A DNA stretch of 64,000 nucleotides from an uncultured Bacteroidales bacterium (GCA_900315705.1 ONAB01000012.1:1-64000), one strand, 5' to 3'; positions 51,080 through 60,087 are shown, counted from the first letter of the stretch. The notes: a model not told the origin generated them from the sequence alone. Program-made: numbers and translations.

Positions 51080-52426
51080 CTAATGATTGCAAAGATGTGG
51101 CGACAATTCATTCATCTCTTGTCGGATATCCTGAACGGTGACTTTCGCTTTTTCATCCCCGTTCTCTGCCGCTTTATTGGCCCACTCCAAGGCTTTAACG
51201 AGGTCTTTTTCCACACCGAACCCTTTTTGGTAGCATCTGGCAAGATTGTTTTGAGCCATAGTAAACCCTTGCTCTGCCGATTTTGTGTACCATTCTATAG
51301 CTCTTACAAGGTCAACATCAACACCTCTACCATAATAATAACACAAGGCAAGGCCAAATTGGGCACCTGCATCTCCAAAATAAGCACCTAATTTGTACCA
51401 TTCCACTGCTTTCTTAAGGTCTTTCTTTACACCTTTCCCTCTCTCATAAATTACACCAAGATTATTAAAAGCTAACCTTATGCCATTTGCAACAGCTTTT
51501 TTATACAACTCAATGGCTTTAACTCGGTTTTTCCTCACTCCCTCTCCTTCATCATAGCACAAAGCAAGATTATATTCGGCAGGACCATATCCTTGTTCCG
51601 CTGACTTGACATACCATTTTATGGCCATTTTGGGATCTTTTTCGACTCCATCCCCGTTTCCATAGCACACCGCCAAATTGTATTGCGCTTCCATATGCCC
51701 TTGCTCTGCAGCCCTTTTAAACCATTCAACAGCTTTTTCCATATCTTTATCCACCCCATACTCGCTATCATAACACACCGCAAGGCTAAATTGAGCTTTC
51801 GCATAACCTTGTTCCGCTGACTTTGAATACCATTTCACAGCCTTTACGGCATCTATTTCAACACCTATTCCCTCTCTATAACACTCGCCAAGTTTGAATT
51901 GGGAACAGGCCTCTCCCTGATCTGCAGCCTTAGAAAACCACTCAAAAGCCTTTTGATAGTTCTTTTTAACCCCATCTCCACGTTCATAACAAAGAGCCAG
52001 ATTGTGTTGTGCATTCCAATCTCCCCGTTCAGCGGCCTTTGTTAACAAATCTGCTGCTTTTTTATAACTCTTTCTAATGCCTTCCCCTAACAGATAGCAC
52101 ACTGCGAGAGAGTTTTGAGCATCCGAATATCCTTGCTCTGCCGATTTTGTCCACCATTCCACTGCTTTTTTGAGATCTCTTTCAACACCACATTCATTAT
52201 AATAACAGGATGCAAGGTTGAATTGAGCCACAGCGTTTCCTTGTACCGCTGACTTTGAGTACCATTTTACGGCTTTTTTGTAGTCTTTTTTAACATCCTT
52301 CCCATAACAATAGAGATTTGCAAAACTGTTTTGTGCTTTGGCATCTCCCTGTTCAGCCAATTCTTTCAACTCTTCGAGTGATAATTTCGAATACCGGATT
52401 TCCTTTTCTTGAGTTTTTTCTTCCAT
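51080..52426 (-). CDS. Sel1-repeat (TPR-like) protein
   Basis: 448 residues from the ATG at 52426, without signal peptide. After about 20 residues come eleven Sel1-like repeats of exactly 36 residues, for example AEQGYSDAQNSLAVCYLLGE and AERGDWNAQHNLALCYERGD, each with the AxxG...A...L...Y..G.GV pattern, and a partial twelfth. Such solenoids are scaffolds for protein contacts, often in signalling or stress pathways; the partner is unknown. The start lies 4 bp from the deiminase stop. The islet 51080-53962 is AT-rich compared with its surroundings. Confidence 0.9.
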   Translation of the reverse strand: MEEKTQEKEIRYSKLSLEELKELAEQGDAKAQNSFANLYCYGKDVKKDYKKAVKWYSKSAVQGNAVAQFNLASCYYNECGVERDLKKAVEWWTKSAEQGYSDAQNSLAVCYLLGEGIRKSYKKAADLLTKAAERGDWNAQHNLALCYERGDGVKKNYQKAFEWFSKAADQGEACSQFKLGECYREGIGVEIDAVKAVKWYSKSAEQGYAKAQFSLAVCYDSEYGVDKDMEKAVEWFKRAAEQGHMEAQYNLAVCYGNGDGVEKDPKMAIKWYVKSAEQGYGPAEYNLALCYDEGEGVRKNRVKAIELYKKAVANGIRLAFNNLGVIYERGKGVKKDLKKAVEWYKLGAYFGDAGAQFGLALCYYYGRGVDVDLVRAIEWYTKSAEQGFTMAQNNLARCYQKGFGVEKDLVKALEWANKAAENGDEKAKVTVQDIRQEMNELSPHLCNH

Positions 52427-52430
52427 AGTT

Positions 52431-53273
52431 TTAATTATTGATATTCCACGAAACACAATTTAACGCACCGCCTCTTTTGACGGCTTCTAAAGAGGGTATG
52501 CCGACCACTTCGCATTTGGGATAGGCTTTAGAGATTTGTTCCAGAGCTTGATGGTCTTCATCTATGCCCAATTGCGGTACAAGAATCAAATTGCCGACTT
52601 GCAGAAAATTGATGTAGCACCAACTGTATTTATTATGCTTTTCCACATTGAATTTCAACGGAATGATTTCAAACCGTTTTTCCAAAATCTCATAAAAAAG
52701 CTTGTAATACTTCGTTGAGAAATCATCATAATTGGTCAGAAGAACCTTCCCGTCGCCGACATAATGAACAATACCGTCACTATGTCCATATATGTCGCAT
52801 TTTTCCCTCGGGAGAAAAAGAATGTCGCACTGGAAAGCATCGCGTAGCATCTTTTCCACCTCATCGCGAGATTTATCTTGGTTTTCCTCAAACACCTTCT
52901 CTGTCATCACAACGGTATCGCCGCATTTCACCACGTTGCCGCCGTCCAAAACGAGATCGATGCTGATGCTTCCGGGTAGCAGTTGCTGCAAACGGTTCGC
53001 CTCCGATTGGAACACATCGTCAGGATTGGTTTGAACGCTTTGGCCGTACGTGTCCTTCAGATAATTGGGCGTGTATTTATAGAAAACGAAACGCTCATTC
53101 TCAATCTGAACAGGCATATAATCGCGACACCAGATGTCCTTGGTCCCCGACAGGTAAGCATACGGGATCCCGCATTCCTGCAACACTTTTGTGATACGCA
53201 CGTTGAGGATTGGGCACTCCTTCGGGAGCAGGCCAGAAAAGTATACGGTGTTGGTGTGGTTGTCGGTGATCAT
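52431..53273 (-). CDS. Agmatine/peptidylarginine deiminase-family enzyme
   Basis: 280 residues, no signal peptide. Active-site motifs of the guanidino-group modifying family are intact: SGTKDIWCRDYMPVQI, VLDGGNVVKCGDTVV, DIYGHSDGIVHYVGDG with the catalytic His, and the C-terminal nucleophile Cys in RGGALNCVSWN. This points to hydrolysis of agmatine, arginine or protein arginine to the citrulline/carbamoyl product plus ammonia. It is shorter than typical agmatine deiminases (about 350 residues), so the substrate is uncertain. The ATG overlaps the previous stop (ATGA), and the Sel1 gene starts 4 bp after it, giving a three-gene operon. Confidence 0.88.
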   Translation of the reverse strand: MITDNHTNTVYFSGLLPKECPILNVRITKVLQECGIPYAYLSGTKDIWCRDYMPVQIENERFVFYKYTPNYLKDTYGQSVQTNPDDVFQSEANRLQQLLPGSISIDLVLDGGNVVKCGDTVVMTEKVFEENQDKSRDEVEKMLRDAFQCDILFLPREKCDIYGHSDGIVHYVGDGKVLLTNYDDFSTKYYKLFYEILEKRFEIIPLKFNVEKHNKYSWCYINFLQVGNLILVPQLGIDEDHQALEQISKAYPKCEVVGIPSLEAVKRGGALNCVSWNINN

Positions 53274-53962
53274 TTATTTTTTATTTCTGAAGGTACATAA
53301 CCTAATTTGTCTTTTGCGTAAACAATAGACCGTTCTTTTGTTTCATTTTTCAAAAAATCGGTAATCATTCTTTCTTTAGCAGGATATTTAGTCTCTCTAA
53401 ATAAATCATCACATAAGACAGCACGTAGTTCATAATTAATGTATTCTTTTGCGTTTTCACCAAGATTTATTCTTTTTGAAAATAAAACATCTTTTGAAAC
53501 ATCATCAGCGACTAACTCGACCATATTTGCTTCTAATTCATCATACGAAGAAAAACCACAGGCATTTTGTATAGCTTTTAATACTTTGTTTGGACCAACA
53601 ACTGGTCTTCCGTTATTAACAACCGCACTTCTTATCAAATATGAATGATAAATGTTTTCGTTGTCACTTACAACAAAATCTAATCCGGCACGATTTCCAC
53701 CTTTGTAAGAATCTGATTTTTTCAAACCATATCTATGCACATAAAAATGATTCTTATTGTTTTTTTGCAATTCATTTCTATGAACCGAAGAATCTTTAAA
53801 ATCACCAGTTTCCTCATAACAATACACTTCTATTTCCGTAGGTTTAATAGGTATACCTTTCAACATTAATTTAAAACCTGTTAAAAATTGTTTGGATTCA
53901 TTTTGAAGTCTTTCAACAGTCCTTAATTTGTCACTCTTAAAAAAATCATTTTTTTCTTCCAT
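53270..53962 (-). CDS. Uncharacterised protein, first gene of the deiminase operon
   Basis: 230 residues; no signal peptide, no membrane segment and no family recognised with confidence. Polar and lysine-rich. A central segment stands out as likely conserved (HFYVHRYGLKKSDSYKGG, RAGLDFVVSDNENIYHSYLI, NGRPVVGPNKVLKAIQ), with His, Tyr, Asp and Lys in positions suggestive of a catalytic or nucleic-acid-binding core. It is translationally coupled to the deiminase gene by an ATGA overlap. It has a full promoter (TTTG-N20-TACCTTTG) 42 bp upstream. Strongly AT-rich, suggesting acquisition with its operon. Confidence 0.75.
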   Translation of the reverse strand: MEEKNDFFKSDKLRTVERLQNESKQFLTGFKLMLKGIPIKPTEIEVYCYEETGDFKDSSVHRNELQKNNKNHFYVHRYGLKKSDSYKGGNRAGLDFVVSDNENIYHSYLIRSAVVNNGRPVVGPNKVLKAIQNACGFSSYDELEANMVELVADDVSKDVLFSKRINLGENAKEYINYELRAVLCDDLFRETKYPAKERMITDFLKNETKERSIVYAKDKLGYVPSEIKNK

Positions 53963-54003
53963 AATTTCTTGTTTTTATTGTTTTACATCTAACTTTCAGG
54001 GTG

Positions 54004-54035
54004 CAAAGGTAAAGCGGAAAAATGGAACCGCCAAA
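54004..54035 (-). promoter_or_regulatory. Promoter of the deiminase/Sel1 operon
   Basis: On the minus strand TTTG (54035-54032), 20-bp spacer, TACCTTTG (54011-54004), 42 bp before the ATG. A full Bacteroidota-type promoter. Confidence 0.7.
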
Positions 54036-54130
54036 CTTTTTTTGTTAATTTCTGTTAAGATTTCCGAAGAGTTATTTATTAAACTGATATAATAGGATTA
54101 TCAGCAAAATAATTATGGATTTCCAACACT

Positions 54131-54322
54131 CCCTGATTCCGTTGTCCACACATAAGTGCGGACGCACCAAAACTCCCCTTCTATTGTAGAAGGGGTGGCC
54201 GTAGGCCGGGGTAGTAATATAAGGAATTATAATCCATATTAACTACCCTGCCCTTCGGGCACCCCTTCTGAGAATCAGAAGGGGAGTTGGCGCCTCGCGG
54301 CACTGCCGTGCCACGGGTAAGG
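54131..54322 (-). repeat. MITE-like palindromic repeat, copy 2
   Basis: Inverted copy of 13865-14124 with the complete structure. Two related halves face each other: each has a CCCCTTCT/AGAAGGGG hairpin and a small GC hairpin (GCCCTTCGGGC, GGCCGTAGGCC), with GTAGT/ACTAC and an AATAT-rich centre. The whole element can fold on itself. Confidence 0.75.
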
Positions 54323-54349
54323 AAGTGACTATACAAGCGACCGGAGTGA

Positions 54350-54997
54350 TTACCTCATATCGTTGACCTCAACCCCCGGATACTTGCTTTTGTCGAAGGT
54401 GAAATAGTTGTCGGGGAAGGTCGCGTTCGAGTTGAACTGCTCGATATAATAGGTGTAAATCGTGTTGTCCTTTTCATAGAGGGCAATCCTGACAATCTGC
54501 TTGTTCGATTTGTTGATGAACAACCGGATCCGGTAAAATGACTGCGCCGCCTTGGGCGTCAGGTCCACCAAAGAGACAGAGGCATTGTTGATGAACTCGT
54601 CGCGGATAAACTTGGCGCGGAACTGCTTCTCCCAGTTCTTCAGCAGCCGCTGAGGATTCATCATATTCTCGTCGTCCTCAGGGTCGTATTCGTAAATGGA
54701 GACCTCGTTGGTGGATTTCTGATAGTTCCAAATGGACTCGCCGTCGCAATAGAACTCCTGGCCATTGTAAGTGGCTCGGTACTTGCTCCCATTCAGGGCA
54801 AAATCGCCCTGCGACGAACTCAAAGTCTTGCTGTCTTTGGTGACTTTCAAGGTATAGTGAAACTTCATTGCACTGAAGCCCTGATATTTGGAAGACACCG
54901 CGCGCATCAGCTCCGTGGCACCGCCATCGGTATTCTGGGCAAAACCAATGCAGCAAAAGCACAAAAGAATCGACGTGAAAAAGAGTCTGGTTTTCAT
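54350..54997 (-). CDS. lolA: Outer-membrane lipoprotein carrier LolA
   Basis: 215 residues from the ATG at 54997, which directly precedes the signal peptide (KTRLFFTSILLCFCCIGFAQ); the upstream extension to 55051 has no role. LolA features: LMRAVSSKYQGFSAMKFHYT, QGDFALNGSKYRATYNGQEF, YCDGESIWNYQKSTNEVSIY and a C-terminal YTYYIEQFNSNATFPDNYFT strand pair. LolA ferries lipoproteins from the inner to the outer membrane. It follows ftsK by 71 bp on the same strand. Confidence 0.9.
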   Translation of the reverse strand: MKTRLFFTSILLCFCCIGFAQNTDGGATELMRAVSSKYQGFSAMKFHYTLKVTKDSKTLSSSQGDFALNGSKYRATYNGQEFYCDGESIWNYQKSTNEVSIYEYDPEDDENMMNPQRLLKNWEKQFRAKFIRDEFINNASVSLVDLTPKAAQSFYRIRLFINKSNKQIVRIALYEKDNTIYTYYIEQFNSNATFPDNYFTFDKSKYPGVEVNDMR

Positions 54998-55068
54998 ATC
55001 CGTTGAATTATTCAGCAAAAAAACGGTTGATAGAACGTAATATTGCGTCAAAGTTTAAGCAATAGTCC

Positions 55069-57702
55069 CTACAACATTCCCTTGTCAGCCAACAGCTGTC
55101 GCAACTGCGTCTCGGTCTTGATGATGACCTCGCGGGGTTTGCTGCCCTTGGCGGGACCCACGATGCCGAACTCCTCCAGTTGGTCCATTATGCGGCCGGC
55201 ACGGTTGTAGCCGAGCTTCATCCGGCGCTGGATATTGGAGGTGGAGCCCTGCTGGGTCTGCACGGTCAGCACGGCGGCATCCACAAAGAGCGGGTCGATT
55301 TCGCCCGAGGAGGGCTCGTCGTCGAAGTTGGTGTCGCCACTGTCGCTGCCGGGCTCAGGCACATCAGGCAGCTCGTAGGGATCGAGCAGCGGTGAGAGTT
55401 CCGACCTTTCCTCGATGTAGGTGGCGATTTTCTCCACCTCCGGGGTATCGACAAAGGCGCACTGGAGGCGCACCACGTCACTGCCGGTGGAGATGAGCAT
55501 ATCGCCCTTGCCGATGAGCTGGTTGGCGCCAGTGTTGTCAAGGATAGTGCGGGAGTCCACGCTCGACTGCACACGGAAGGCGATACGGGCGGGGAAGTTG
55601 GCCTTGATACTGCCGGTGATGATGTTGACGGAGGGACGCTGCGTGGCGATGACCAGATGGATGCCGATAGCACGGGCCAACTGGGCCAGACGAGCCAGCG
55701 GCTGTTCCACCTCGCGCCCCGCGGTCATAATCAGATCACCGAACTCATCGATGATCAGCACAATGTAGGGCAGGTAACGGTGTCCCATCGCGGGAGAAAG
55801 CTCGCGGGCGCAGAACTTGGCGTTGTACTCCTTGATGTTGCGCATCTTGGCCATTTTCAGCAGGTCGTAGCGATCGTCCATCTCCTTGCAGAGGGAGTTG
55901 AGCGTGCGCACCACCTTCTTCGTGTCGGTGATGATAGCGTCGCCGTTGTCGGGCAACTTGGCCAGGTAGTAGTTCTCGATGACGGAGTAGAGCGTGAACT
56001 CCACCTTCTTGGGGTCCACCAGCACGAACTTCATCTCGCAAGGATGCTTGGTATAGAGCAGTGAGGTGATGATAGCGTTGAGACCCACGGACTTACCCTG
56101 ACCGGTGGCGCCTGCCACCAGCAGGTGCGGCATCTTGGCTAAATCCACCACGAAAGGCTCGTTGCTGATGGTGCGGCCCAATCCGATGGGCAGGGCGTAA
56201 TTGTTGTTCTGGAACTTGTCGGAGGTAATGATCTCCTTCATCGAGACGATGTTGGCGTTCTTGTTGGGCACCTCGATGCCGATGGTGCCGCGGCCAGGGA
56301 TGGGCGCGATGATACGGATGCCAAGCGCCGCGAGGCTCAGGGCGATATCGTCCTCCAGATTCTTGATTTTGCTGATGCGCACGCCCTCGGCGGGCACAAT
56401 CTCGTACAGGGTGACCGTCGGGCCCACAGTGGCGCTGATACGGCGGATGGGGATGCTGAAACTGTTCAGCGTGGATTCAATGCGCTTTTTGTTGTCCAGC
56501 AGCTCGCGCTTCATCAGCTCCTCGTTGGCCTCCTTGGCGGGATAGTCGTTCAGCAGGTCGATGGGCGGGAACTCGTAGGTGGAGAGCTCGGCGCGAGGGT
56601 CGAAGGGTGGCAGGTTGCGCACCTCCTCGGGTGTGAGGGTGCGGGGCTCATCCGACAATCCCACCGTATTTCCGGCTTCCGGGTCTTCGGACACCTTTTC
56701 GGGTTCGGGAAGGCTGTTCTCCTTTTGGCTCACCCACTCGAACGGCACCTCTTCCGGCTCAGTCTCAGATACCTCTGGCGTCGGTTTTGTCGGGGACTCC
56801 ATCTTGCGGGCCTGCTCGATCTCCCACGTAGTCGTCTTGCTGCCGAACTCCTTGCTCAGACAGCCGTGGTCGGAGATATAGAGGTCGTCGAGATCCTCCC
56901 GCTGGGTGGTCTCGGAGTCATCGGCCGCCTCTTTCTTGGAGCGGCGTTTCTTGCGCTCGGCGGCCACTTCCGCATCAGGGTCACGCTGCGAAAGGTTGAC
57001 AATGGACTGCTGCAGTTGGTCGAAAGCGGCGCGAACCGGGAACTTATAGCAAAGGATGAGAATGAGCACAAAGAGGACCAGGACCACCAGCACGGCCACC
57101 AGCGGGCTTATGCACCACAGGCCTTCGGCCACATAGTTGCCGAACAGGCCGGAGACAAACGTGTTGTCGCCCTTGTAGAAAAAGAGGCCGAGGAAAATGG
57201 AAAACCACGCCATTGTCAGCACCACATCGATGGTGGTCAGTAACAGCGGGAGGGGCGACTTGCCGAAGGTCATTCGGAAGCCGTAGAGGAAGAAGAGGAA
57301 GGCAAAGCCGATGGAGAAAACACCGAAGAGCTGGTTGACGAAAAAGTAGGCGAGGTAGGCGCCCCAGCTGAGGGCGATGTTCTCTGGGGCAACGGCCTGG
57401 TTGTCGCCGAGCACATAGGTGATGTTGTTGTGAGCGTGGAAATAGAAGGAGACAATGGAGAGTGCCAGCAGGATGGCGAAGGCCATAATGACCACGCCGT
57501 ATCCCTGGATGGCTGCCGGGCTGGTGATAGCCTTCCAGAAGCCTCCGCCCGATTTCTTGGGCTTGCTTTTGGCTGCGCTCTTGGCCTTTTTCTTGGATTT
57601 CGTGGCCACGGCTTTCTGCTGCACCTGCGCGTGCTTCCTCAAGGTGGAAGTCTGGCTTTTCCGATGTGATTTGCTTGATATAACGTTATTTGTAACTCTC
57701 AT
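55069..57702 (-). CDS. ftsK: DNA translocase FtsK
   Basis: 877 residues from the ATG at 57702 (RVTNNVISSKSHRKSQTSTL); the longer frame to 57759 covers the promoter. Basic N-terminus, four to five transmembrane helices in residues 50-220, an acidic Pro/Glu linker to about 370, then the FtsK motor. Walker A is GATGQGKSVGLNAIITSLL, Walker B IVLIIDEFGDLIMTAG, followed by ATQRPSVNIITGSIKANFP. The C-terminal gamma winged-helix that reads KOPS sites is SNIQRRMKLGYNRAGRIMDQ. It pumps chromosome dimers through the septum and activates XerCD. The linker is short compared with Escherichia coli FtsK. Confidence 0.96.
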   Translation of the reverse strand: MRVTNNVISSKSHRKSQTSTLRKHAQVQQKAVATKSKKKAKSAAKSKPKKSGGGFWKAITSPAAIQGYGVVIMAFAILLALSIVSFYFHAHNNITYVLGDNQAVAPENIALSWGAYLAYFFVNQLFGVFSIGFAFLFFLYGFRMTFGKSPLPLLLTTIDVVLTMAWFSIFLGLFFYKGDNTFVSGLFGNYVAEGLWCISPLVAVLVVLVLFVLILILCYKFPVRAAFDQLQQSIVNLSQRDPDAEVAAERKKRRSKKEAADDSETTQREDLDDLYISDHGCLSKEFGSKTTTWEIEQARKMESPTKPTPEVSETEPEEVPFEWVSQKENSLPEPEKVSEDPEAGNTVGLSDEPRTLTPEEVRNLPPFDPRAELSTYEFPPIDLLNDYPAKEANEELMKRELLDNKKRIESTLNSFSIPIRRISATVGPTVTLYEIVPAEGVRISKIKNLEDDIALSLAALGIRIIAPIPGRGTIGIEVPNKNANIVSMKEIITSDKFQNNNYALPIGLGRTISNEPFVVDLAKMPHLLVAGATGQGKSVGLNAIITSLLYTKHPCEMKFVLVDPKKVEFTLYSVIENYYLAKLPDNGDAIITDTKKVVRTLNSLCKEMDDRYDLLKMAKMRNIKEYNAKFCARELSPAMGHRYLPYIVLIIDEFGDLIMTAGREVEQPLARLAQLARAIGIHLVIATQRPSVNIITGSIKANFPARIAFRVQSSVDSRTILDNTGANQLIGKGDMLISTGSDVVRLQCAFVDTPEVEKIATYIEERSELSPLLDPYELPDVPEPGSDSGDTNFDDEPSSGEIDPLFVDAAVLTVQTQQGSTSNIQRRMKLGYNRAGRIMDQLEEFGIVGPAKGSKPREVIIKTETQLRQLLADKGML

Positions 57703-57746
57703 TGGAGAAAATATATGGAAAAAGGGGATTTTTTGCTTACGAAGCA

Positions 57747-57754
57747 CAAAAATA
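57747..57754 (-). promoter_or_regulatory. -7 promoter element for ftsK
   Basis: Minus-strand TATTTTTG, 44 bp before the ATG at 57702; supports the shorter start. Confidence 0.55.
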
Positions 57755-57832
57755 TACAATTTTCAGGGTTCGTTTGCGTTAGTCAAAAAAAGAATATAAA
57801 CAATGCCTTGTTAGAAAAAAAGGGCGTATATG

Positions 57833-57864
57833 TTTGTCATATCTTGAAATAGATACTATTTTTG
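57833..57864 (+). promoter_or_regulatory. Promoter of exbB-exbD-tonB
   Basis: TTTG (57833-57836), 20-bp spacer, TATTTTTG (57857-57864), 18 bp before the ATG. Confidence 0.7.
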
Positions 57865-57882
57865 CTGAAATTTTTTTGTATT

Positions 57883-58584
57883 ATGAATCATTTAGTTTTA
57901 TTGCAGGCCGCAGCAGCCGAAACGATGCCTGTCGTGGCCAACACGGCCCCCCAAGTGGAAGAGACCTCCTATTTCAAATTGGTCTTCGCTCTCAACAGCT
58001 TATGGATTATGATTCCGCTCTTTTTGATGCTGGGATTTGCCATTTATCTTTTCATCAAAAAGCTTTTAGTGCTCAGCAGGGCCTCGCGGGAGGAGTATAA
58101 TTTTATGAACAACATCCGCGATTTCGTCCACGACGGCAAGCTGGATTCGGCCGTGGCACTCTGCAAGGGCACGGAGAACCCCTCCGCCCGTCTGATTGAG
58201 AAGGGACTTTCGCGCATCGGCCGCCCGCTGGATGACATCCGCACGGCCGTGGAGAACGAGGGCAACATCGAGGTGGGCCGTCTCGAGAAAGGCGTCTCCG
58301 CCCTGGCCACCATCGCCGCCATCGCCCCGATGATGGGCTTCCTCGGCACCGTCGTGGGTATGGTCTCCGCCTTCCACAATATGGCCGCCGACCCCAACAA
58401 TTTCAACATCGGCACCCTCTCCTCCGGCATCTACACGGCTATGATCACCACCGTGGCCGGTCTTATCGTCGGCGTGCTGGCACTCGTGTTCCACAACCTC
58501 ATCGTCGCCAAGATCTCCAACGTGATGTACACCCTCGAGATCCGCACCACGGAGTTTATGGACCTGCTTCACGAAAACGTCTAA
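57883..58584 (+). CDS. exbB: ExbB/TolQ/MotA proton-channel protein
   Basis: 233 residues from the ATG at 57883, just after a full promoter. Three transmembrane helices: LWIMIPLFLMLGFAIYLF, then ALATIAAIAPMMGFLGTVVG and YTAMITTVAGLIVGVLALVF, with the conserved proton-path Thr and Pro residues in the last two. A cytoplasmic segment (NIRDFVHDGKLDSAVALCKG) separates helix 1 from the others. With ExbD it forms the inner-membrane motor that energises TonB for outer-membrane uptake. exbD follows by 18 bp. Confidence 0.94.
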   Translation: MNHLVLLQAAAAETMPVVANTAPQVEETSYFKLVFALNSLWIMIPLFLMLGFAIYLFIKKLLVLSRASREEYNFMNNIRDFVHDGKLDSAVALCKGTENPSARLIEKGLSRIGRPLDDIRTAVENEGNIEVGRLEKGVSALATIAAIAPMMGFLGTVVGMVSAFHNMAADPNNFNIGTLSSGIYTAMITTVAGLIVGVLALVFHNLIVAKISNVMYTLEIRTTEFMDLLHENV

Positions 58585-58602
58585 CCCCTAACGTCCGGCA
58601 TT

Positions 58603-59043
58603 ATGGCTATCAAAATGCAAAACAAGATCGACACGACCTTCAGCGCCACGTCTATGTCGGACCTGGTGTTCCTGCTGTTGATCTTCTTTATGTTGACCTC
58701 AACGATGGTCTCTCCGAACGCCATCAACCTGGTGTTGCCGAAGAGCGACTCCGACAAGCAGCTGGTGTCCAAGAACATCGAAGTCTATATCAACGAAGAC
58801 CTGCTCTATTTCGTCAATCCCGAGGGCTCCAACGCACAGCCCATCCCATACGAGGAGCTGTTACCCGCCCTGCAGGACGCGGCCGCCCGCGACGACTCCG
58901 GTATGAAATCCATCATCCTGCGCGCCGACAAGAGCGTGCCTGTGGAGAACGTGGTGGCCCTGATGGACGTACTCAACCAACTCAACGAAGCATTCCCCGA
59001 AGAGGAACGTTATAAAATGGTACTTGCCACTGAAGGAAAATGA
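58603..59043 (+). CDS. exbD: ExbD/TolR biopolymer transport protein
   Basis: 146 residues: short cytoplasmic tail, one transmembrane helix carrying the essential Asp (MSDLVFLLLIFFMLTSTM), then a periplasmic ExbD domain (NIEVYINEDLLYFVN, SIILRADKSVPVENVVALMD). It couples proton flow through ExbB to motion of TonB. Its stop overlaps the start of the TonB-like gene by four bases (ATGA). Confidence 0.94.
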   Translation: MAIKMQNKIDTTFSATSMSDLVFLLLIFFMLTSTMVSPNAINLVLPKSDSDKQLVSKNIEVYINEDLLYFVNPEGSNAQPIPYEELLPALQDAAARDDSGMKSIILRADKSVPVENVVALMDVLNQLNEAFPEEERYKMVLATEGK

Positions 59044-59747
59044 AACAAGAACTCGACCATAATACAAAGGACGACCTGATCGCGAGCGGTTCCACTATTG
59101 CGGCACTGGTACTCATCATCGTGCTGCTGCTCGCCTTCGGACTGAAGTCCATCATCCCCCCGCCTCCGCCGAAGAAGACCTTCTACGTGGATATCGCAGA
59201 GTATGCGGGCGGCGGCGGTGGCGGCGGCACCCCCGACCCTACCCCCAGCACGTCGCGCCAACCCTCCGGTCAGACCTACGCCACCCAGAACGCGCAATCC
59301 GCACCCTCCGTGGCACAGTCCGACAAGCCCTCCACCACCAACAGCCAACCCGCAGTCTCCACCCCTAAACCCGACCAGTCGGCGATGTACAAGGGACGTG
59401 GCGGCACCGGTTCTGGCGGCGGCTCAGGCTCCGGCATCGGCTCTGGCACCGGCTCCGGCCTCGGCCCTGGCGAGGGCGGCGGCCACGGCGGCGGTTATGG
59501 ATTTGGCACTGGAAACAGAGGAATGAAGACAAAGCCAAAATTAGAAATCACTGAGGACCACGGGACTGTATGCGTAGAAGTATTTATAGAAGAAGATGGT
59601 ACAGTTTCTAAAGCTCAGTTAGTACCAAATAAAACCAGTATAACGAACACTTCTATTCAACAAGCATGTATCCAAAAGGCCAAAAAAATCATATATGATA
59701 AAGGTAAGAAAGAACGTCGTTATGTTGTTTTTGGCACAGATAATTAG
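59040..59747 (+). CDS. TonB-like energy transducer with replaced C-terminus
   Basis: 235 residues. Cytoplasmic start, one transmembrane helix (TIAALVLIIVLLLAFGLKSI), a proline cluster (IIPPPPPKKTFYVDIAEY), a Gly/Ser/Pro/Thr-rich periplasmic spacer and a TonB-like C-terminal domain (VCVEVFIEEDGTVSKAQLVP, SIQQACIQKAKKIIYDKG). It would transmit energy from ExbBD to outer-membrane receptors. Odd: codon use switches sharply from GC-rich to AT-rich at about 59515, at the end of the glycine linker, and one of the window's rare CATG sites (59667) lies in the AT-rich part. Immediately downstream is a GC-rich fossil of another C-terminus (59805-59898). The present C-terminus therefore appears to be a later replacement. 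Confidence 0.85.
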   Translation: MKQELDHNTKDDLIASGSTIAALVLIIVLLLAFGLKSIIPPPPPKKTFYVDIAEYAGGGGGGGTPDPTPSTSRQPSGQTYATQNAQSAPSVAQSDKPSTTNSQPAVSTPKPDQSAMYKGRGGTGSGGGSGSGIGSGTGSGLGPGEGGGHGGGYGFGTGNRGMKTKPKLEITEDHGTVCVEVFIEEDGTVSKAQLVPNKTSITNTSIQQACIQKAKKIIYDKGKKERRYVVFGTDN

Positions 59748-59775
59748 ATAAACTATAAACAACTGACCGCCATAT

Positions 59776-59804
59776 GTAGAGCCGCCACAATGTGACGGCT
59801 CTAC
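59776..59804 (+). repeat. REP element 1 (29 bp)
   Basis: Near-palindrome beginning GTAGAGCCGCCACAATG and ending GACGGCTCTAC. Its right edge is exactly the left edge of the gene fossil. Confidence 0.85.
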
Positions 59805-59898
59805 TAACAGCGCCATCCAGGCCCAGTGCATCGCACAGGCCAAACAGGCCCGCTACAAGGCAGGGAAAGAGGAATTACGCGTTATTATTTTCCATTAG
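59805..59898 (+). pseudogene. Fossil C-terminus of a TonB-like gene
   Basis: Encodes, without a start, the residues NSAIQAQCIAQAKQARYKAG and then KEELRVIIFH plus TAG, the same 31-codon end as the 60125-61048 gene, with two base differences. It begins directly at a REP end. Best read as the displaced original end of the 59040 gene. Confidence 0.8.
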
Positions 59899-59951
59899 GA
59901 TATCCCAACAGAGCCTCCACACAATGTAGAGCCGCCACATCGCAACGTAGA

Positions 59952-59980
59952 GTAGAGCCGCCACAATGTGACGGCTCTAC
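59952..59980 (+). repeat. REP element 2 (29 bp) with adjacent partial copies
   Basis: Same sequence and orientation as REP 1. Partial copies lie at 59926-59946 and 59991-60010 (ending in ACTCTAC). Confidence 0.85.
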
Positions 59981-60087
59981 GGAGGAATTGCAACATCGCG
60001 ACGACTCTACCACATTCAGCCTTAATGAGACGTTTTGCACGAAGATCTGTTAACAGGATACAAGATATATGCATAAAGAAAAAAACG

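Larger units (their letters stand above)
53963..54349. other. Intergenic region with promoter and repeat copy 2
   Basis: 387 bp without a gene: the promoter of the 53962 gene, then AT-rich sequence, then the palindrome-rich repeat (54131-54322). Confidence 0.6.
59805..60004 (+). repeat. 200-bp direct repeat, copy 1
   Basis: Matches 60955-61154 at a constant offset of 1150 bp with about four mismatches. Covers the fossil gene end and the REP cluster behind it. Indicates a recent duplication. Confidence 0.85.
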
